The position numbers were made by a program, and so were the translations under genes. Positions 1-10,700 of a DNA stretch of 64,000 bases are shown one piece after another; the stretch's first letter is position 1, and the number at the start of each line of letters is the position of its first letter. The notes beneath the pieces were generated by a model. That model was not told the origin of the DNA. It saw nothing but the letters and a program-made list of their open reading frames with translations, and ran no database searches. This DNA is from Symbiodinium natans. Lineage: Eukaryota > Sar > Dinophyceae > Suessiales > Symbiodiniaceae. The stretch is from assembly GCA_905221605.1 (NCBI GenBank), contig CAJNDS010000979.1, positions 392,001 to 456,000 on the forward strand, written 5' to 3'.

Positions 1-367
1 CTAAGTTGCAACCATACCGCTTTGCACCTATATGTGCACGTACATGCATCTCCTTTGCCAGCTCAAGACCTTTGCAGGATGCGCAGATCGGCTAAGATCA
101 TACTCTCTGTGCCCTAAGGCCAGAACCGCAAGCCCGTATTCTCCTGATACCCTGAAGCCTAAACCCTAAACCCTTTCAACCCCGGACCATACCCCAAAGG
201 ATCCATGTACCTGTGTGGTTTTTTTCTTGGGCCCTAAAGCTACTACATAGGAACCCCTTTAGAAGGCCCAAGTATATACTATATAGGTGCATGGATCCTT
301 TGGGGAGGTTTAGCCCTGAAACTGGTGCGACTCAAAGCCTCAGAGACGCTGAGTGCTCAACGGACCA

Positions 368-454
368 GGGTTTAGGGTTTAGGGTTTAGGGTTTAGGGCT
401 TAGGGTTTAGGGTTTAGGGTTTAGGGTTTAGGGTTTAGGGTTTAGGGTTTAGGG
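368..454 (+). repeat. Telomere-like TTTAGGG array
   Basis: About twelve heptamers in TTTAGGG orientation with one GGGCTTA variant. It lies within unique sequence, so it is interstitial and not a chromosome end. The sequence before it (1-367) shows only scattered single repeat units and no gene I can recognise. Confidence 0.95.
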
Positions 455-511
455 CTTTGAAACTCGAAGTCTCTAAAGCCGTCGCCACGGATTGCGGATG
501 GGACTGCAGCT

Positions 512-604
512 TCTAAGCAAAGGCTCAGTCCCTTTTTTGGGCTAGTTATAGGGGATTCTAGTATACTACCCCAAAAAGGTACTCCAGAGGAGCCTTTGGG
601 TAGA
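512..604. mobile_element. MITE-like inverted repeat, family C
   Basis: The left arm (TCTAAGCAAAGGCTC) pairs imperfectly with the right arm (GAGCCTTTGGGTAGA), and an inner palindrome carries CTTTTTTGGG and CCCAAAAAGG around TAGTATACTA. Related copies lie at 43081-43220, 44650-44745 and 48927-49020. There is no coding capacity. No clear target duplication was found for this copy. Confidence 0.6.
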
Positions 605-637
605 CTCAAAGCACCCCCGACATCCCTAAGAATTCAG

Positions 638-700
638 GGAACAGACGCCATGGAGCAGTATTCCTTCGCAGCGGCGAAGGCGCTCGGTCTTCAGTGTTCC
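638..700 (+). CDS. Putative internal exon, product unknown
   Basis: An open segment of 21 codons follows a CAG acceptor-like site and ends before GTAGGC. The translation includes AMEQYSFAAAKALGLQ, which is protein-like and free of repeat units, unlike the flanks. It could be part of a + strand gene with the islands at 1373, 1718 and 2033. RNA evidence would be needed to be sure. Confidence 0.4.
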
Positions 701-1237
701 GTAGGCCTTGGGATGATGACTGTCACGTAGGGGCTTAAGGCTTAGGGTTTAGAGTAAAATAGGGGCCGGAATAGTTAGTAATAGTATTCCCTTATGGCCC
801 CTTTATGATTATACCCCAAAACCCTATTCTAACTATGAAGGCCCCCTACACTAACCGGCCTGGGTGTATAGGATGATCCGCAAGAAAACCTGACCTGTCT
901 AGGGTGTCTCGCACACCTGGAGAAGTGAACCTTTCGCGAATCAAGAGTCCAAGGCCCTTCAGTCCAAACTTCCTTGGGTTTAGGGTTTAGGGTTTCGGGT
1001 TCAGGGTTTATGGTTGTTGTTGGGTCTAAGAGCAGGCTTGAGAAAGGCCCAGTACCCCTCAATCAATGCAAAGAATTCTACAGGTAGATTTCGTGGCTTC
1101 CCCTACTACCCCCCCCCCCCCTAGGTTCCCCCTTAAATAGCCTTAACTAGGCTTACTTATCCCAGAGCTGTAGTAGGGGGACCCATGGATTTTGGAGGGA
1201 AAGCCCTGCATAACAACCGCTCCTGATGCGGAAGCTC

Positions 1238-1345
1238 CCCAGAAAGCCCAATACCCCTTAATTAAGGAATATTCCCTAAATCATATTCAGGACCCCTTTA
1301 TATGTAAGGTATATTGCTTACTTGAAGGGTATGGGGCTCTCTGGG
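1238..1345. mobile_element. MITE-like inverted repeat, family D
   Basis: The terminal arms are CCCAGAAAGCCCAATACCCC and its approximate complement GGGTATGGGGCTCTCTGGG, enclosing TTAATTAAGGAATATTCC. The same family recurs at 19523, 26364, 28717, 39209, 40038, 53111 and 55217. It is non-autonomous and has no open frame. Confidence 0.75.
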
Positions 1346-1372
1346 CAGCTCTGGCAGGCTAGATTCCTTGAG

Positions 1373-1435
1373 CTTCCGCCCGCCGTGCGCTACGGCGCCG
1401 CGTTCGCCGGAGACTCTGCGGAGCTTCCTACTACC
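1373..1435 (+). CDS. Putative exon, product unknown
   Basis: A GC-rich open segment after a CTTGAG edge, reading LPPAVRYGAAFAGDSAEL. It runs directly into a CCCTAAA array. Composition and lack of stops suggest coding, but the right splice edge is not clear. Confidence 0.3.
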
Positions 1436-1500
1436 CGAAACCCTAAACCGTAAACCCTAGTCCCTAAACCCTAAACCCTAAACCCTAAACCCTAAACCCT
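1436..1500 (+). repeat. Telomere-like CCCTAAA array
   Basis: About eight slightly degenerate CCCTAAA units, directly after the exon-like island at 1373. Confidence 0.95.
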
Positions 1501-1717
1501 CAGCCACAGCTCTGCGTCTGGAGTCCCTGGGGTTTTGTTGGACCCCATGGCCCTTTTTGTTCCTTATTTGTGGGTTGTACAACCCCGAAGACCCTTAGCC
1601 TAAATACTAACCCTACAAGAGGAGCCCCTATAGTTAATTCGAGGTTCCTGGGAGGGTTGAGCTTCGGGTGCTTAGGGTTGTTTGGTGTTTCATGGGTTGG
1701 GAGACGCCATGGCGCAG

Positions 1718-1791
1718 GATATGCAAAGTTCATGCAAGTCTGGGCAGCGCATGCCGTTACGCTCAGAAGTCTTGCTCCTCTTGCAGCTGAG
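1718..1791 (+). CDS. Putative exon, alpha-helical, product unknown
   Basis: After GGCGCAG the frame reads YAKFMQVWAAHAVTLRS and continues LAPLAAEV. A GT follows at 1792 after GCTGAG; if read through, the frame stops at 1807. The helical Ala/Leu-rich style resembles the island at 2033 (VAKALWAWSFAY), so both may belong to one helical-repeat protein. This link is inference. Confidence 0.4.
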
Positions 1792-1907
1792 GTTTTGCGT
1801 GCTGCTTGAATTAAGGCCCAAGGCTTGAGTGGTTTAGGTTGTCGGGCTGCGGCTCTCAAATAACCTTCAACCATACAGCCCCCAATCCTAAACCGACCCT
1901 AGACCCT

Positions 1908-2024
1908 AGACCCTAAACTCTAAACCCTAAACCCTAAACCCTAAACCCTAAACCCTAAACCCTAAACCCTAAACCCTAAACCCTAAACCCTAAAACCCTA
2001 AAACCCTAAAACCCTAAACCCTCA
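1908..2024 (+). repeat. Telomere-like CCCTAAA array
   Basis: About sixteen units, with three 8-mers (CCCTAAAA) near the end. It forms the left flank of the exon-like island at 2033. Confidence 0.95.
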
Positions 2025-2032
2025 ACTTGAAG

Positions 2033-2110
2033 TCGCCAAGGCCCTGTGGGCCTGGAGTTTTGCGTACACGGGCGGTGATCGGGCTGCTGTGCGAGCAAGA
2101 CGACGAGGGG
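2033..2110 (+). CDS. Putative exon, helical repeat-like, product unknown
   Basis: After TTGAAG the frame reads VAKALWAWSFAYTGGDRAAV. Tryptophan/alanine-rich helices of this style occur in organelle RNA-binding helical-repeat proteins, but the segment is too short to assign. The flanks are CCCTAAA on the left and TTTAGGG (2138-2180) on the right, the layout seen at many other islands. Confidence 0.45.
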
Positions 2111-3689
2111 TTTTGTGAAGGATACCCAGTGGATTTGGGGTTTAGGGTTTAGGGTTTAGGGTTTAGGGTTTAGGGTTTGGCCTAAATCCTCAACCCTAAA
2201 CCCTAAAGCCCTTTGTGCTGGTATTTGGGTTCCTTTCTGAACCGCATGCCTCCAGAAAGTGGTACCTTTGTTTTTGTTAGAGATGAAGAACTCTGCTCCG
2301 GGAACCCCATACTTTATTGAACTTCCTGAACATTCGTTTATTGTGCTCTAGTTGGCGTCATGCCTGGACAGAATGCTTGCAACCGAAAGGTTGATTGATC
2401 GATGTTGCCGCTGATCTTGTCGTGCATGCTTTCCACGCTGACAGCTGAAAGTGCAAACACAAGCTAAGTGTAACAACAGCTCTTGCAAACCCAGCTCTGC
2501 AAACCCAAAACCCTAAACCCCAAACCCTAAGCCCTAAAGCCTTTCGTCTCTGTGTCTTTAAATTGGTGCCTGGACTTGTCCCTCAGGTTCGAGTGGTCTC
2601 AGCTTCTCACCCCACAGTCGGCAACAAAAAACCTAACAAAAATCCAAGCAACAAAAACTACTACCAATTGCTCAAAAACCCTCAACAGTCATTAACAAAA
2701 AAGAAAAACCTTCCTTACAAGGGCACTATAGGGATTGTTATCCATTTCTTGGCGTTTCTGAAGCAAATAGTTGAAAGGCGGCCGAACGCACGGCTGTCTT
2801 TTAGCAACGCAGAAGGAAACGGTGATTCTTGGTTGGGCCTGGAGATCCAAAAAAACGCCTAACTTGCAATAAGCCATTGTAGGTCCCAGACCCTAAACCA
2901 TTCAAAGTTGCTGCCGAAGTATGATTTAGTAATAACCCTAAACCCCGAACCCTAAACCCTAAACCCCAAACCCTAAACCCAAAATCATAAACGGATCCTG
3001 GGGTCCAACTGAGCTTGGGCCGTCCCCTGAGATTTACTTCATCGTCTCTGTGCTTGTCCTCATCTTCGGGCGCGCCTGCTTTTGGGGTTTGCAGTGGCTT
3101 TGAGGGCTTGTTGACAGCCTTTAGTCTTAGGGTTTAGGGTTTAAGGTTTAACCCTAAACCCTAAACCCTTAAACCCTAAAGCCCTGAAGTCCTTGTAAAT
3201 TTCGTGACCTAGGTAGTCTCTAGAATTTTGTAACGTTGCCTTTGGGTCCATGTACCTTTTAATTTTAGGGCTGATGCAGGCCCAGGTCTTTGGGGTCCTT
3301 TTGCAGGGTCTCCTTAAACTTCAAACCCTGAACCCTAAACCCTAAACCTTAAACCCTAGACCCTAGACCCTAAACCCTAAACCCTAAACCCGAAACCCTA
3401 AACCCTAAACCCTAAACCCTAAACCCTAAACCCTAAACCCTAAACCCTAAACCCTCCCCAATTGGAGACTCAAGGGCAGCTAAGGCCTTTAACGGCCTGT
3501 TTGCTTTCTTCTTCTTGGGTTGGGGGGGCAGGTGCCCAAGAGAGTCAGGGCTTGCCAAGAGTCTGAGTTTAGGGTTTTCGAAGAGTTTAGGGTTTAGGGT
3601 TTAGGGTGCAGAGTTTAGCATCTGGGGCCTGGGTCTAGCTTACTTTGGCACAAGGGGTACTGGTCTCTGACGGATGCCATGTCTCGCAG
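2111..3689. other. Intergenic or intronic stretch with arrays
   Basis: Holds TTTAGGG repeats (2138-2180), degenerate CCCTAAA repeats (2932-2990, 3145-3180) and one arm of family H around 2710-2772. A 99-codon open frame starting at 2563 is Asn/Lys-rich and crosses the family H sequence, so I do not call it a gene. Confidence 0.6.
3333..3455 (+). repeat. Telomere-like CCCTAAA array
   Basis: About seventeen units. A TTTAGGG array begins at 3586, leaving a 120-bp unique island between opposed arrays. Confidence 0.95.
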
Positions 3690-3717
3690 TTTGAAGGCAG
3701 CGATGAGCCGAGTTTTG
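3690..3717 (+). CDS. Putative 28-nt microexon
   Basis: The left edge TCTCGCAG and right edge GTGAGTAAG match consensus acceptor and donor sites closely. The enclosed frame reads FEGSDEPSF. It is too short to identify. Confidence 0.4.
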
Positions 3718-3785
3718 GTGAGTAAGAGTTGCCAGGGGTTTGGATCGAGGCTTGCGGTCTGCAAGTTTTCTCTGTATTCTGATAG

Positions 3786-3862
3786 AACCCTAAACCCTAA
3801 ACCCTAAACCCTAAACCCTAAACCCTAAACCCTAAACCCTAAACCCTAAACCCTAAACCTTC
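3786..3862 (+). repeat. Telomere-like CCCTAAA array
   Basis: Eleven almost perfect units. Confidence 0.95.
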
Positions 3863-4618
3863 TTACTTCTAGGTGCCAAATGCTTAAAGTGGCGGACGAG
3901 GCCCGGCTTAGCTCGCGAAAGCAGCGGCGAATACTCAGCTCCTTGGGCCTATTTTCGTGCAGAGTCACAACTTGATACGTCCCTCAACACAGGGCTGGAA
4001 CTTCATTGAGCCTGCTGAACCCATTCCAAAACCCAAAGAGCCCTCTATTATATACCCCTTAGCTAAGTAAATCAGCATCTGGAGCAACACTACCACATCC
4101 AATTTCAACTCATTTACGTAAATTTTGGTATTTCGCATCCATTTTCGAACAAATAATGAGCATCGAAAGTCCAAAATCTTGTTATTTCGCTGCAAAATGT
4201 TCTGCCTTGATCCCAGGCGGGGGCAGGGCAAGGGCGAGGGGTAGGCTGTGTGGAATATCCGGCAGTCTGCGTGTCATGCTCGTATAAGCCTTCCTGCAAG
4301 GACCATGCTTACTCCAGGCGTCACTGCCAAATCAGACCCTTGTATAGCTTACAAATACCAGGTATATTCCTTATCAATTCAGTGCTTTTAATCATAAGAA
4401 GGATTCCTACCTCTCTGATTATGAGGTATATTGCTTCTTAAAGAAGGGGATTTTAAGGGCTCTGTGGAAAGCTGAGGCTTACTCCGCCCTAAAGGGCTCC
4501 GCCCTAAACCCTAAACCCTAAACCCAAAACCCTAAACCCTAAGCCCGAAAGGTGGGTTGTAAGGGCTCTTTGGAAAGCTGAGGCTTACTCCGTTTTCAAC
4601 AAAGGGCCGGCTCCCCAG

Positions 4619-4671
4619 CGCGCGGGACGCCTCGCAAGATGTTGAGGCTGCGGTGCTGCGGGGTTCTACCG
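4619..4671 (+). CDS. Putative exon, product unknown
   Basis: Between CTCCCCAG and GTTGAA. The frame reads ARDASQDVEAAVLRGST. The stretch 3863-4618 before it holds only degenerate arrays and an AT-rich segment, with no gene recognised. Confidence 0.4.
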
Positions 4672-4689
4672 GTTGAACTTCCAAGTGCT

Positions 4690-4845
4690 CTCCGAATTAT
4701 ATACATATATATATATATATGTGTGTGTATGGATGTATGTATGTATATGTATGTATATATATATATGTGTTTACATTTGTAATTAATTATATTTATACAG
4801 CTCTAGAACTATTTGTATATACATATATATATATATATTTATTTA
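4690..4845. repeat. AT/GTAT microsatellite
   Basis: Two (TA)n tracts with GTAT and TTTA interruptions. Similar tracts recur at 18170, 22795, 43455, 45625, 50215 and 55255. Confidence 0.9.
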
Positions 4846-5259
4846 TTTATTCATTCTGATACTCGGTTCCGATAGTCGCTACACGAAGAAGGGCATTTTG
4901 GTGGCTGGGGTGGAGGAGAACTTCAGGTTTTATTTGCAGTTTTCCCCCAGTTGCTTCTACTTTCAAAGTCCATATAAAGTCCATATATTTGTATGTGTTT
5001 GTTTATGTTTGTATTTCCGCAGCAGCCGTAGTATCCTTGAAGATGTCTTGGGAGGCCTTACGTGGGACCCCCCCCCCCCTGTGGAACTGCCGCGAAGTGT
5101 ACATTGCCATGATAAATCTTTGAGCATTCTACCCTAAACCCTTAACCCTGAGCCCTAAACCCAAAACCCTAAACATTCTGTGGTTCTTGGGTGCCAACGT
5201 GGCCAGATTTTTGTGTAGCACGAAAGAAAGGAGTATGTAGGGATGATAATGGGAATTAT

Positions 5260-5354
5260 CTACTACTTGCTTAAGACCCCCCCCCAAAGAATCTGCCATT
5301 TAAGGGCTAGCGATTGCTATTCATCATTTTGCGGGAGTCCTAAGTAAATAGTAG
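5260..5354. mobile_element. MITE-like inverted repeat, family H
   Basis: The arms CTACTACTTGCTTAAG and CTAAGTAAATAGTAG are near-complements. Arms of the same type occur near 2710-2772 and 26130-26215. Short and non-coding. Confidence 0.5.
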
Positions 5355-5722
5355 TGATTGAAGCTGCCTATACCAGGGTTTCGTACTTACACTCCAGAGA
5401 CCTGGTGTTGCGAACCTTTGCAGGGCCACAACCTCCAGAACACAGCATCATAAGGCTGAGCTGTGTAGACTGCTTAGGGGTTATGTGTGCAAGGCTTACG
5501 TTCAGAGATGATTGGGTCTTGGGGCTTTTGTTCGGGTTTCGGGATTTAGGGGCTACAAGTATTGGGCCCATGAGAGTCCGTCTCTTGATCTTTCTGCTGA
5601 TTTTGCCTTGCAAGATGCTTACCCTCACATCCGGGTTCTCTCCGCAAAGACATGCGCCTATCCAGCTGCATCTCTGCAAAGTGTTCAAACACCACAGAAA
5701 TCCCCGAAGTGCTAGTGCCCCA

Positions 5723-5802
5723 TTTAGGGTTTAGGGTTTAGGGTTTAGGGTTTAGGGTTAGGGTTTAGGGTTTAGGGTTTAGGGTTTAGGGTTTAGGGTT
5801 TA
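5723..5802 (+). repeat. Telomere-like TTTAGGG array
   Basis: About eleven units with one GTTAGGG variant. It sits just left of an exon-like island, an exception to the usual CCCTAAA-left layout. Confidence 0.95.
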
Positions 5803-5839
5803 AGGAACCTGAACCCATGCAAAGCCGCCATTTCTACAG

Positions 5840-6108
5840 CTCTCAGGCAGCGCCACCTGCTCGGGGAGCTCCGCGCTGAGCAGATAGACGCTGAACAGCG
5901 CTGGGAGCCCGGCACCGACAGAGTGTGAGCCTGGGATGTTCCCCCTTATACGAACAGTCCTTCATAGGGATTCTAGTACCCCGTATTACAGTCCCTATGA
6001 TTCTAGTACCCCGTATTGCAATCCCCTATGAAGGACTGTTCGTATAAGGGGGAACATCCCAGATGTGAGCCATGTTGGCCCTCGGCTTTGTTGGTTTCTG
6101 CTTCTGGT
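5840..6108 (+). CDS. Two putative exons split by a family E element
   Basis: Exon 5840-5924 follows TTTCTACAG and reads LRQRHLLGELRAEQIDAEQ and on to EPGTDRV. The intron 5925-6062 (GTGAGC...CCCAG) is essentially one inverted-repeat element. Exon 6063-6108 continues the same frame (CEPCWPSALLVSASG) and ends at GTGAGC. The frame stays open across the junction and both donors match consensus. The product is unknown. The island at 6214 may be the next exon. Confidence 0.5.
5932..6063. mobile_element. Family E inverted-repeat element with 8-bp duplication
   Basis: The arms TGGGATGTTCCCCCTTATAC and its complement are almost perfect. TGTGAGCC stands immediately on the left (5924-5931) and on the right (6064-6071). 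An 8-bp duplication is typical of hAT-type DNA transposons. Other copies: 20418, 26712, 32745, 34076, 34645 and a broken one at 27358-27556. The internal ATTCTAGTACCCCGTATT is itself duplicated. Confidence 0.8.
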
Positions 6109-6213
6109 GTGAGCAGCACATGCCTATAGACTCCATGAATACTTGTAGCCTAAACCCTATACCCTAGACCCCCCCCCGCCTATGGCGTTCATGCTACCAG
6201 TACCTGGTCCCAG

Positions 6214-6270
6214 CTGGGCCGCACACCGACGTGAAAGGGTCCAAGACACCTTCCCCGCACACTCCCTGAA
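6214..6270 (+). CDS. Putative exon, product unknown
   Basis: After GGTCCCAG the frame reads WAAHRRERVQDTFPAHSL; a GT follows at 6271. Charged and non-repetitive, directly before the hexamer repeat. Confidence 0.4.
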
Positions 6271-6286
6271 GTACTGTCTCTTGTGT

Positions 6287-6403
6287 TTATTGGTTGGTTG
6301 GTTGGCTGGTTGGCTGGTTGGTTGGTTTGTGTGTTGGTTTGTTCGTCGGTTGGTTTGTGTGTTGGTTGGTCTGTTTGTGTGTTGTTTTGTTTGTGTTTGT
6401 GCT

Positions 6404-6462
<59 letters not shown>

Positions 6463-6490
6463 TTGTGCTTGTGCTTGTGCTTGTGCTTGC
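6287..6490. repeat. GGTT-rich tract and (TGTGCC/TGTGCT)n hexamer array
   Basis: First an irregular TTGG/GGCTGG tract, then about seventeen hexamers: TGTGCC changing to TGTGCT. Open frames here encode only Cys-Ala or Leu-Cys dipeptides and are not genes. Confidence 0.9.
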
Positions 6491-6745
6491 GCGCCTGCTC
6501 AGTTGAAGTACAGATACGGACAAAGGTACTTGGAGGGTGCTAATAATTACCCCATTTGTAGTCCTAAGTTTAAACCCTAAACATGTAAAGTATTCATTAT
6601 ACTTTTAACTACCTTCCCTAAATCCTAGGCCCCAAAGCCCAAACTTTTTTAATTTGCAGGTTCAGTACGCAAACCCACTAGGGCTTTCTAGCCCTAAACC
6701 CTAAACCCCAAACCTAAACCACAGACTGACAGAGGTGGTGATCAG

Positions 6746-6806
6746 AACCTTGCCAACTATGGCGGGGAAGCCCAGGCTCTCCAGGCCGTCTTGCAATTTG
6801 TTCAGG
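6746..6806 (+). CDS. Putative exon, product unknown
   Basis: Between GTGATCAG and GTGTGT. The frame reads NLANYGGEAQALQAVLQF, strongly protein-like. It is the last island before the retrotransposon, so the copia element may sit inside an intron of this gene. Confidence 0.45.
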
Positions 6807-7531
6807 GTGTGTAGCCTGTTCCTACAGTGAGCTATATAACTTTACTACCTTTTGATATGGAGAAAATCCACCTTACTTCTCGGCGCATCGTCCTTTTTCA
6901 AGGGGGGTAAGCGCCGGGCGACGGTTGAAACTTTCAACGTTTAGGGGGGGGGGGGGGTTAGGGTCTTTGGGACCTTGCTTGTTAAGATCGCGGAGTTGGG
7001 GAGGGCTCGGGCTGGTCTGCTAGACGATCCTCATCGGGGTCTAGGGATTAGGGCTTAGGGGCCTTAGGGGTTCGGGGATTAGGGCTTAGGGATTCGGGCT
7101 TAGGGAAGATGGAGTTCTGCTCATTTCCGATTCCCCAGTGGCCGACCGGCCGACCATCCGAACCCCCAGAGAAGCGTCCACGGTTGTGTCTAACACTGCG
7201 TGGGTATGAACCTTTCATGGGTACTTATAACCACAGTTATCAGTCTACCTACTTTGGGGACTTAGGGGGCTTATAAGTAGAGTGTTAATTAGAGTTAGAA
7301 GTACCATGAGCCATACCTCTCTGCCTCACCAGGTGCACAAAACTCTACCATCTAATGGGAAGCCTCGATCCCAAAAGCTCCGAAATCCAGGGTTTATACT
7401 GCAGTGGTCTAAACATGTGCAGATCGTACCCCCATAAACTTACCCGAAGTACCATTCTTAGTATACCCCACTAAGATGTGCAGTATGACCCTTCTGTTTT
7501 TTGGGGGTCCAGACCCCTTATCAACCCAATT
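6807..7531. other. Unique and degenerate repeat sequence left of the retrotransposon
   Basis: Contains a poly-G run (6945-6957), degenerate TTAGGG units, and a diverged family B hairpin (about 7209-7312, GGTACTTATAACC...GTACCATGA). No gene recognised. Confidence 0.5.
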
Positions 7532-7536
7532 CAGCC

Positions 7537-7711
7537 TGCCAAACTGAAGCAGTCATGCAGTTGCTGCCATGAACTCCCATCGATGTCATGACGAGGCTTA
7601 CAGGGAAAGGGCAACGCTAGCGCAGAAAAGACCTTGAGCTTCGCATGCATTTGGGCAGGTCTTGTACTAGATCCAGGCTCCTGCTACACGATTTATCGGG
7701 TTACGATTGCA
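7537..7711 (+). repeat. 5' LTR (175 bp)
   Basis: Starts TGCCAAACTGAAG and ends ACGATTGCA. Identical by eye to 17308-17482. The promoter should lie here, but I see no clear TATA box; dinoflagellate promoters usually lack one. Confidence 0.95.
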
Positions 7712-7712
7712 C

Positions 7713-7724
7713 TGGTAGCGACGC
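7713..7724 (+). other. Primer-binding site
   Basis: TGGTAGCGACGC starts one base after the LTR. Its complement would end in ...CTACCA, as a tRNA 3' end does. The first eight bases equal those of the yeast Ty1 site, which pairs with initiator methionine tRNA, so an initiator tRNA primer is likely (inference). Confidence 0.7.
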
Positions 7725-7746
7725 TAGGTGGTACGCACCTGCCTAG

Positions 7747-10700
7747 ATGGCGACGCCGCCGTTCTTCGACGAGGACCTGTACGACTTTGCTGGCGCGGCC
7801 TCGCAGAATGGTGATGGCGCCGAGAGCGCTGTGGACAGCGACGAGACCTCGGTGTTGCCGGACGAGCCCCACCAGGCGAACGGCGCTGGCCCAGAACAGG
7901 AGAGTGCGATGGGCTCCTCTGCTGACGGTAGGCCTCGGCGGAAACGTGGTTCCCGAGGTGGCGCTGGCAATAGCAAGGAGCAGAAGGAGTCCGAGCGACG
8001 TTGGCGTTCGGGAGCCATTCCTCCGGCTCCAATGTTCGACGGGGATGTGGAGGCAAATCCATATTGCCTCAGACACTACAGAAGGAGACTTCGGAGATGG
8101 GTACGCTTGACACAAGAATACTTGCCAGCCAATGAACAAGCCCTGCGTGCGCTTGAGCAACTTCGTGGTGATGCCGAGTTGGAGTTCGAGGAGGTGGATG
8201 ACAGCCGCTTCGACCACCCGGAGGGCATCCAGCGGTTGCTTGACGACCTTGAGGTGTCGTTCGGCGAGCGAGAGTTGTTCCGGCAGGGCGGCGTGATCCG
8301 GGAGTTTGAGTCCGTGGGAAGGATGCAGGGCGAGTCGATCACTGCGTTCATCCGCAGGTTCCGGCTCTTGGAGCGCAGGCTGGTGGAGAACAAGGTCCCG
8401 ATGTACCCTGAGGCCACGCGCGTGATCAAGTTATTGGATGGCTTGAGGCTTGACGAGAAATCGACAGCATCGGTCTTGTTGGCGGCGGGGAATCGCTACG
8501 ACATGGCCAGGATCCTGGAAGCCCTCAGAATCCAGTATCCCCCTGGGATGAGCGTGACTGGCTTGCCCAAGGGGCTGGCCACTTTGTCAAGGCCGTCCTC
8601 ACGAGCTTCTTCGTCTCGGGCTTCTACCTTCCGGTCAAGCACGACGTCCGCTTCTACCAGGAGAAGTCGTGGAGCGCGATCTAACTGGAAGCAGTGGCAC
8701 ACTGAATGGGAAGTACCTGAAGAGCAGGAGGAAGTGCCCGACGAGGAGGTTGAGGCCGAGGAGTACCAGGGCGAGGAGCTCGACTACGAGATTGAGCCCA
8801 ATGAGGAGCTGGACGCGCAGGACTACGACGATGAGGAGTTGATTCCGGAGATCGGCGAGGGCCAGGAGGCTGACGGCTCTTCGGACATGAACGCGCTTCT
8901 GGCCGCGGCGGAGGCTCTCACCGTGACGTCCAAGCGTTTGGCTGGTTTGGTGCAGGCCCGTGGCTTTTACCAAGTGGACGGCAAGAGCAAGGGCAAAGGC
9001 AAAAACTCTGCGTTCAAGAAAGGAAAAGGCAAAAGCAAGTCCGGATCCAAGGGCGCCAATCAGGGTGCCAAGAGTGCTGGAAAAGGGGGCAAGAAAGGCC
9101 TCAGCCGCGGACTCGGCAAGGGTTCCGGTGACAGGCAAGCTCGACTTCACGGTTCAGCTTGCTTGGGATGCGGGGCCACTGATCACTGGGTGCGAGATTG
9201 CCCCCATGTGAACAACTACCAGGCACAGCTGGCGACGGCCGACGTGGAGCTCGATGCTGAGGGATATCCTGTTTGTTACATGATGTCCGTTGCCGTAGAA
9301 GAGGATCCGGTTGGAGCTGAGAACCCTGTGCACTCCGTTGAAAAGCAAGTCCAAGTGTTCAGCGTGCCGCGACCCCCCTCCATCATGTTGAGCACCTGTT
9401 CGGATGCCTCCTTTTTGATAGCCGACACAGGTTGTCAACGTCAAGTTGCTGGCACCAAGTGGCACGAGCAACACATGTTGGAAATTCAGCCCCTGAAGAG
9501 ATTGCGTTTTCCAGAAGTTTGTAGGTTCTCTTTTGGTCCTGCGGACGGTGTTCCCAGCCTTGGCCGATATTTGTATCCAGCTGGGATTGCGGGTGAGTTG
9601 GTGGCTTTGGGGATAAGCGAAATTGACTCGCCAGCACCGGGACTGCTTTCAAGACCAACCATGGAGGCTTTGGGCGCGGTGCCAGACATTCTGGAGGGCA
9701 AGGTGTACTTCAGGGCTTTGGGGGGAAGATCTACACGCCTGTATCTGAGTCCATGTCGGCATTTAGCCCTGAAGATTGATGAGTGGCCTGAGCACATCTC
9801 TGAGTGGCCAGTCGAGTTGCAGCAGCTTGATCCCGCACATGGCCCTCCAGATGTTTTTCACAAAGATATGTTCCCGCCCGAGAGAGTGCGGCTTGAGACG
9901 CTCAGAAATTCGAAAGCAGCAAAGCCACCCCCTTATGCGCCCCTCGAGCAATCGGCCTTTATGGCTGCTTCGGTGGCAGACGCTGCTGCTCCATCTTCAG
10001 GAGCTGATCTACACAACGCAGCAGGCAGTGCTGCATTACTCGGCGGCCTCCTTGAAGCCCAGGCTGAAGGACAGGATCCTGGAGCTGTTCATGGAGCCCT
10101 GCACGGCAGTGACAATGATGACGACGCAGGCGGCCATGGCGGCAGCAGCGCAGCTTCAGCTGAACCACTACGCCAAGAACCCCGACAACTGCCGGCATCC
10201 CTCAGGAACCAGGACGTACACAGCCGCCGGGATGAAGATCCAGATCTGCGACACCTGTGGCAGCCGATGGGTGGTCATGCCGACCGGGGGAACCGTGGAG
10301 GCCACACCGAAGGCGAATCCCAACGCCAAGACGCCACTCGACCTCAGCGACGCGGCCAAGAGCAGGCTACAAGCAGCAAGCAAGGCGGCAGTCAAAGGCA
10401 AAGCAAACGGAGCTGGACGGGGATCAGCAAGTTGGTCACAGCCATCCTCGGGATCCTCGCGGGCACCATCGCAGGCCATTCCGCAACCTCGCATGCCACC
10501 GCCACCACCTACAGCCACGTCCCGAGTGCCGGTTCCGACTCAGACTCCGAAGGCCTACCAGATGAATGGACAGCAACCGCCGCGACGACCTGGAGGCGGC
10601 CAGAGGTCCGTGTCAGAGGTGGACACCCTGGACGACACTTCCGACAACATGAGTGTGACCTCGCGGCTGACGATGTCGGAAAACGAAGCACAGCGACCTC

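Noticed and set aside
6182-6580. 132-codon and overlapping frames on both strands
   Set aside because: They translate the GGTT and TGTGCC repeats into dipeptide strings.
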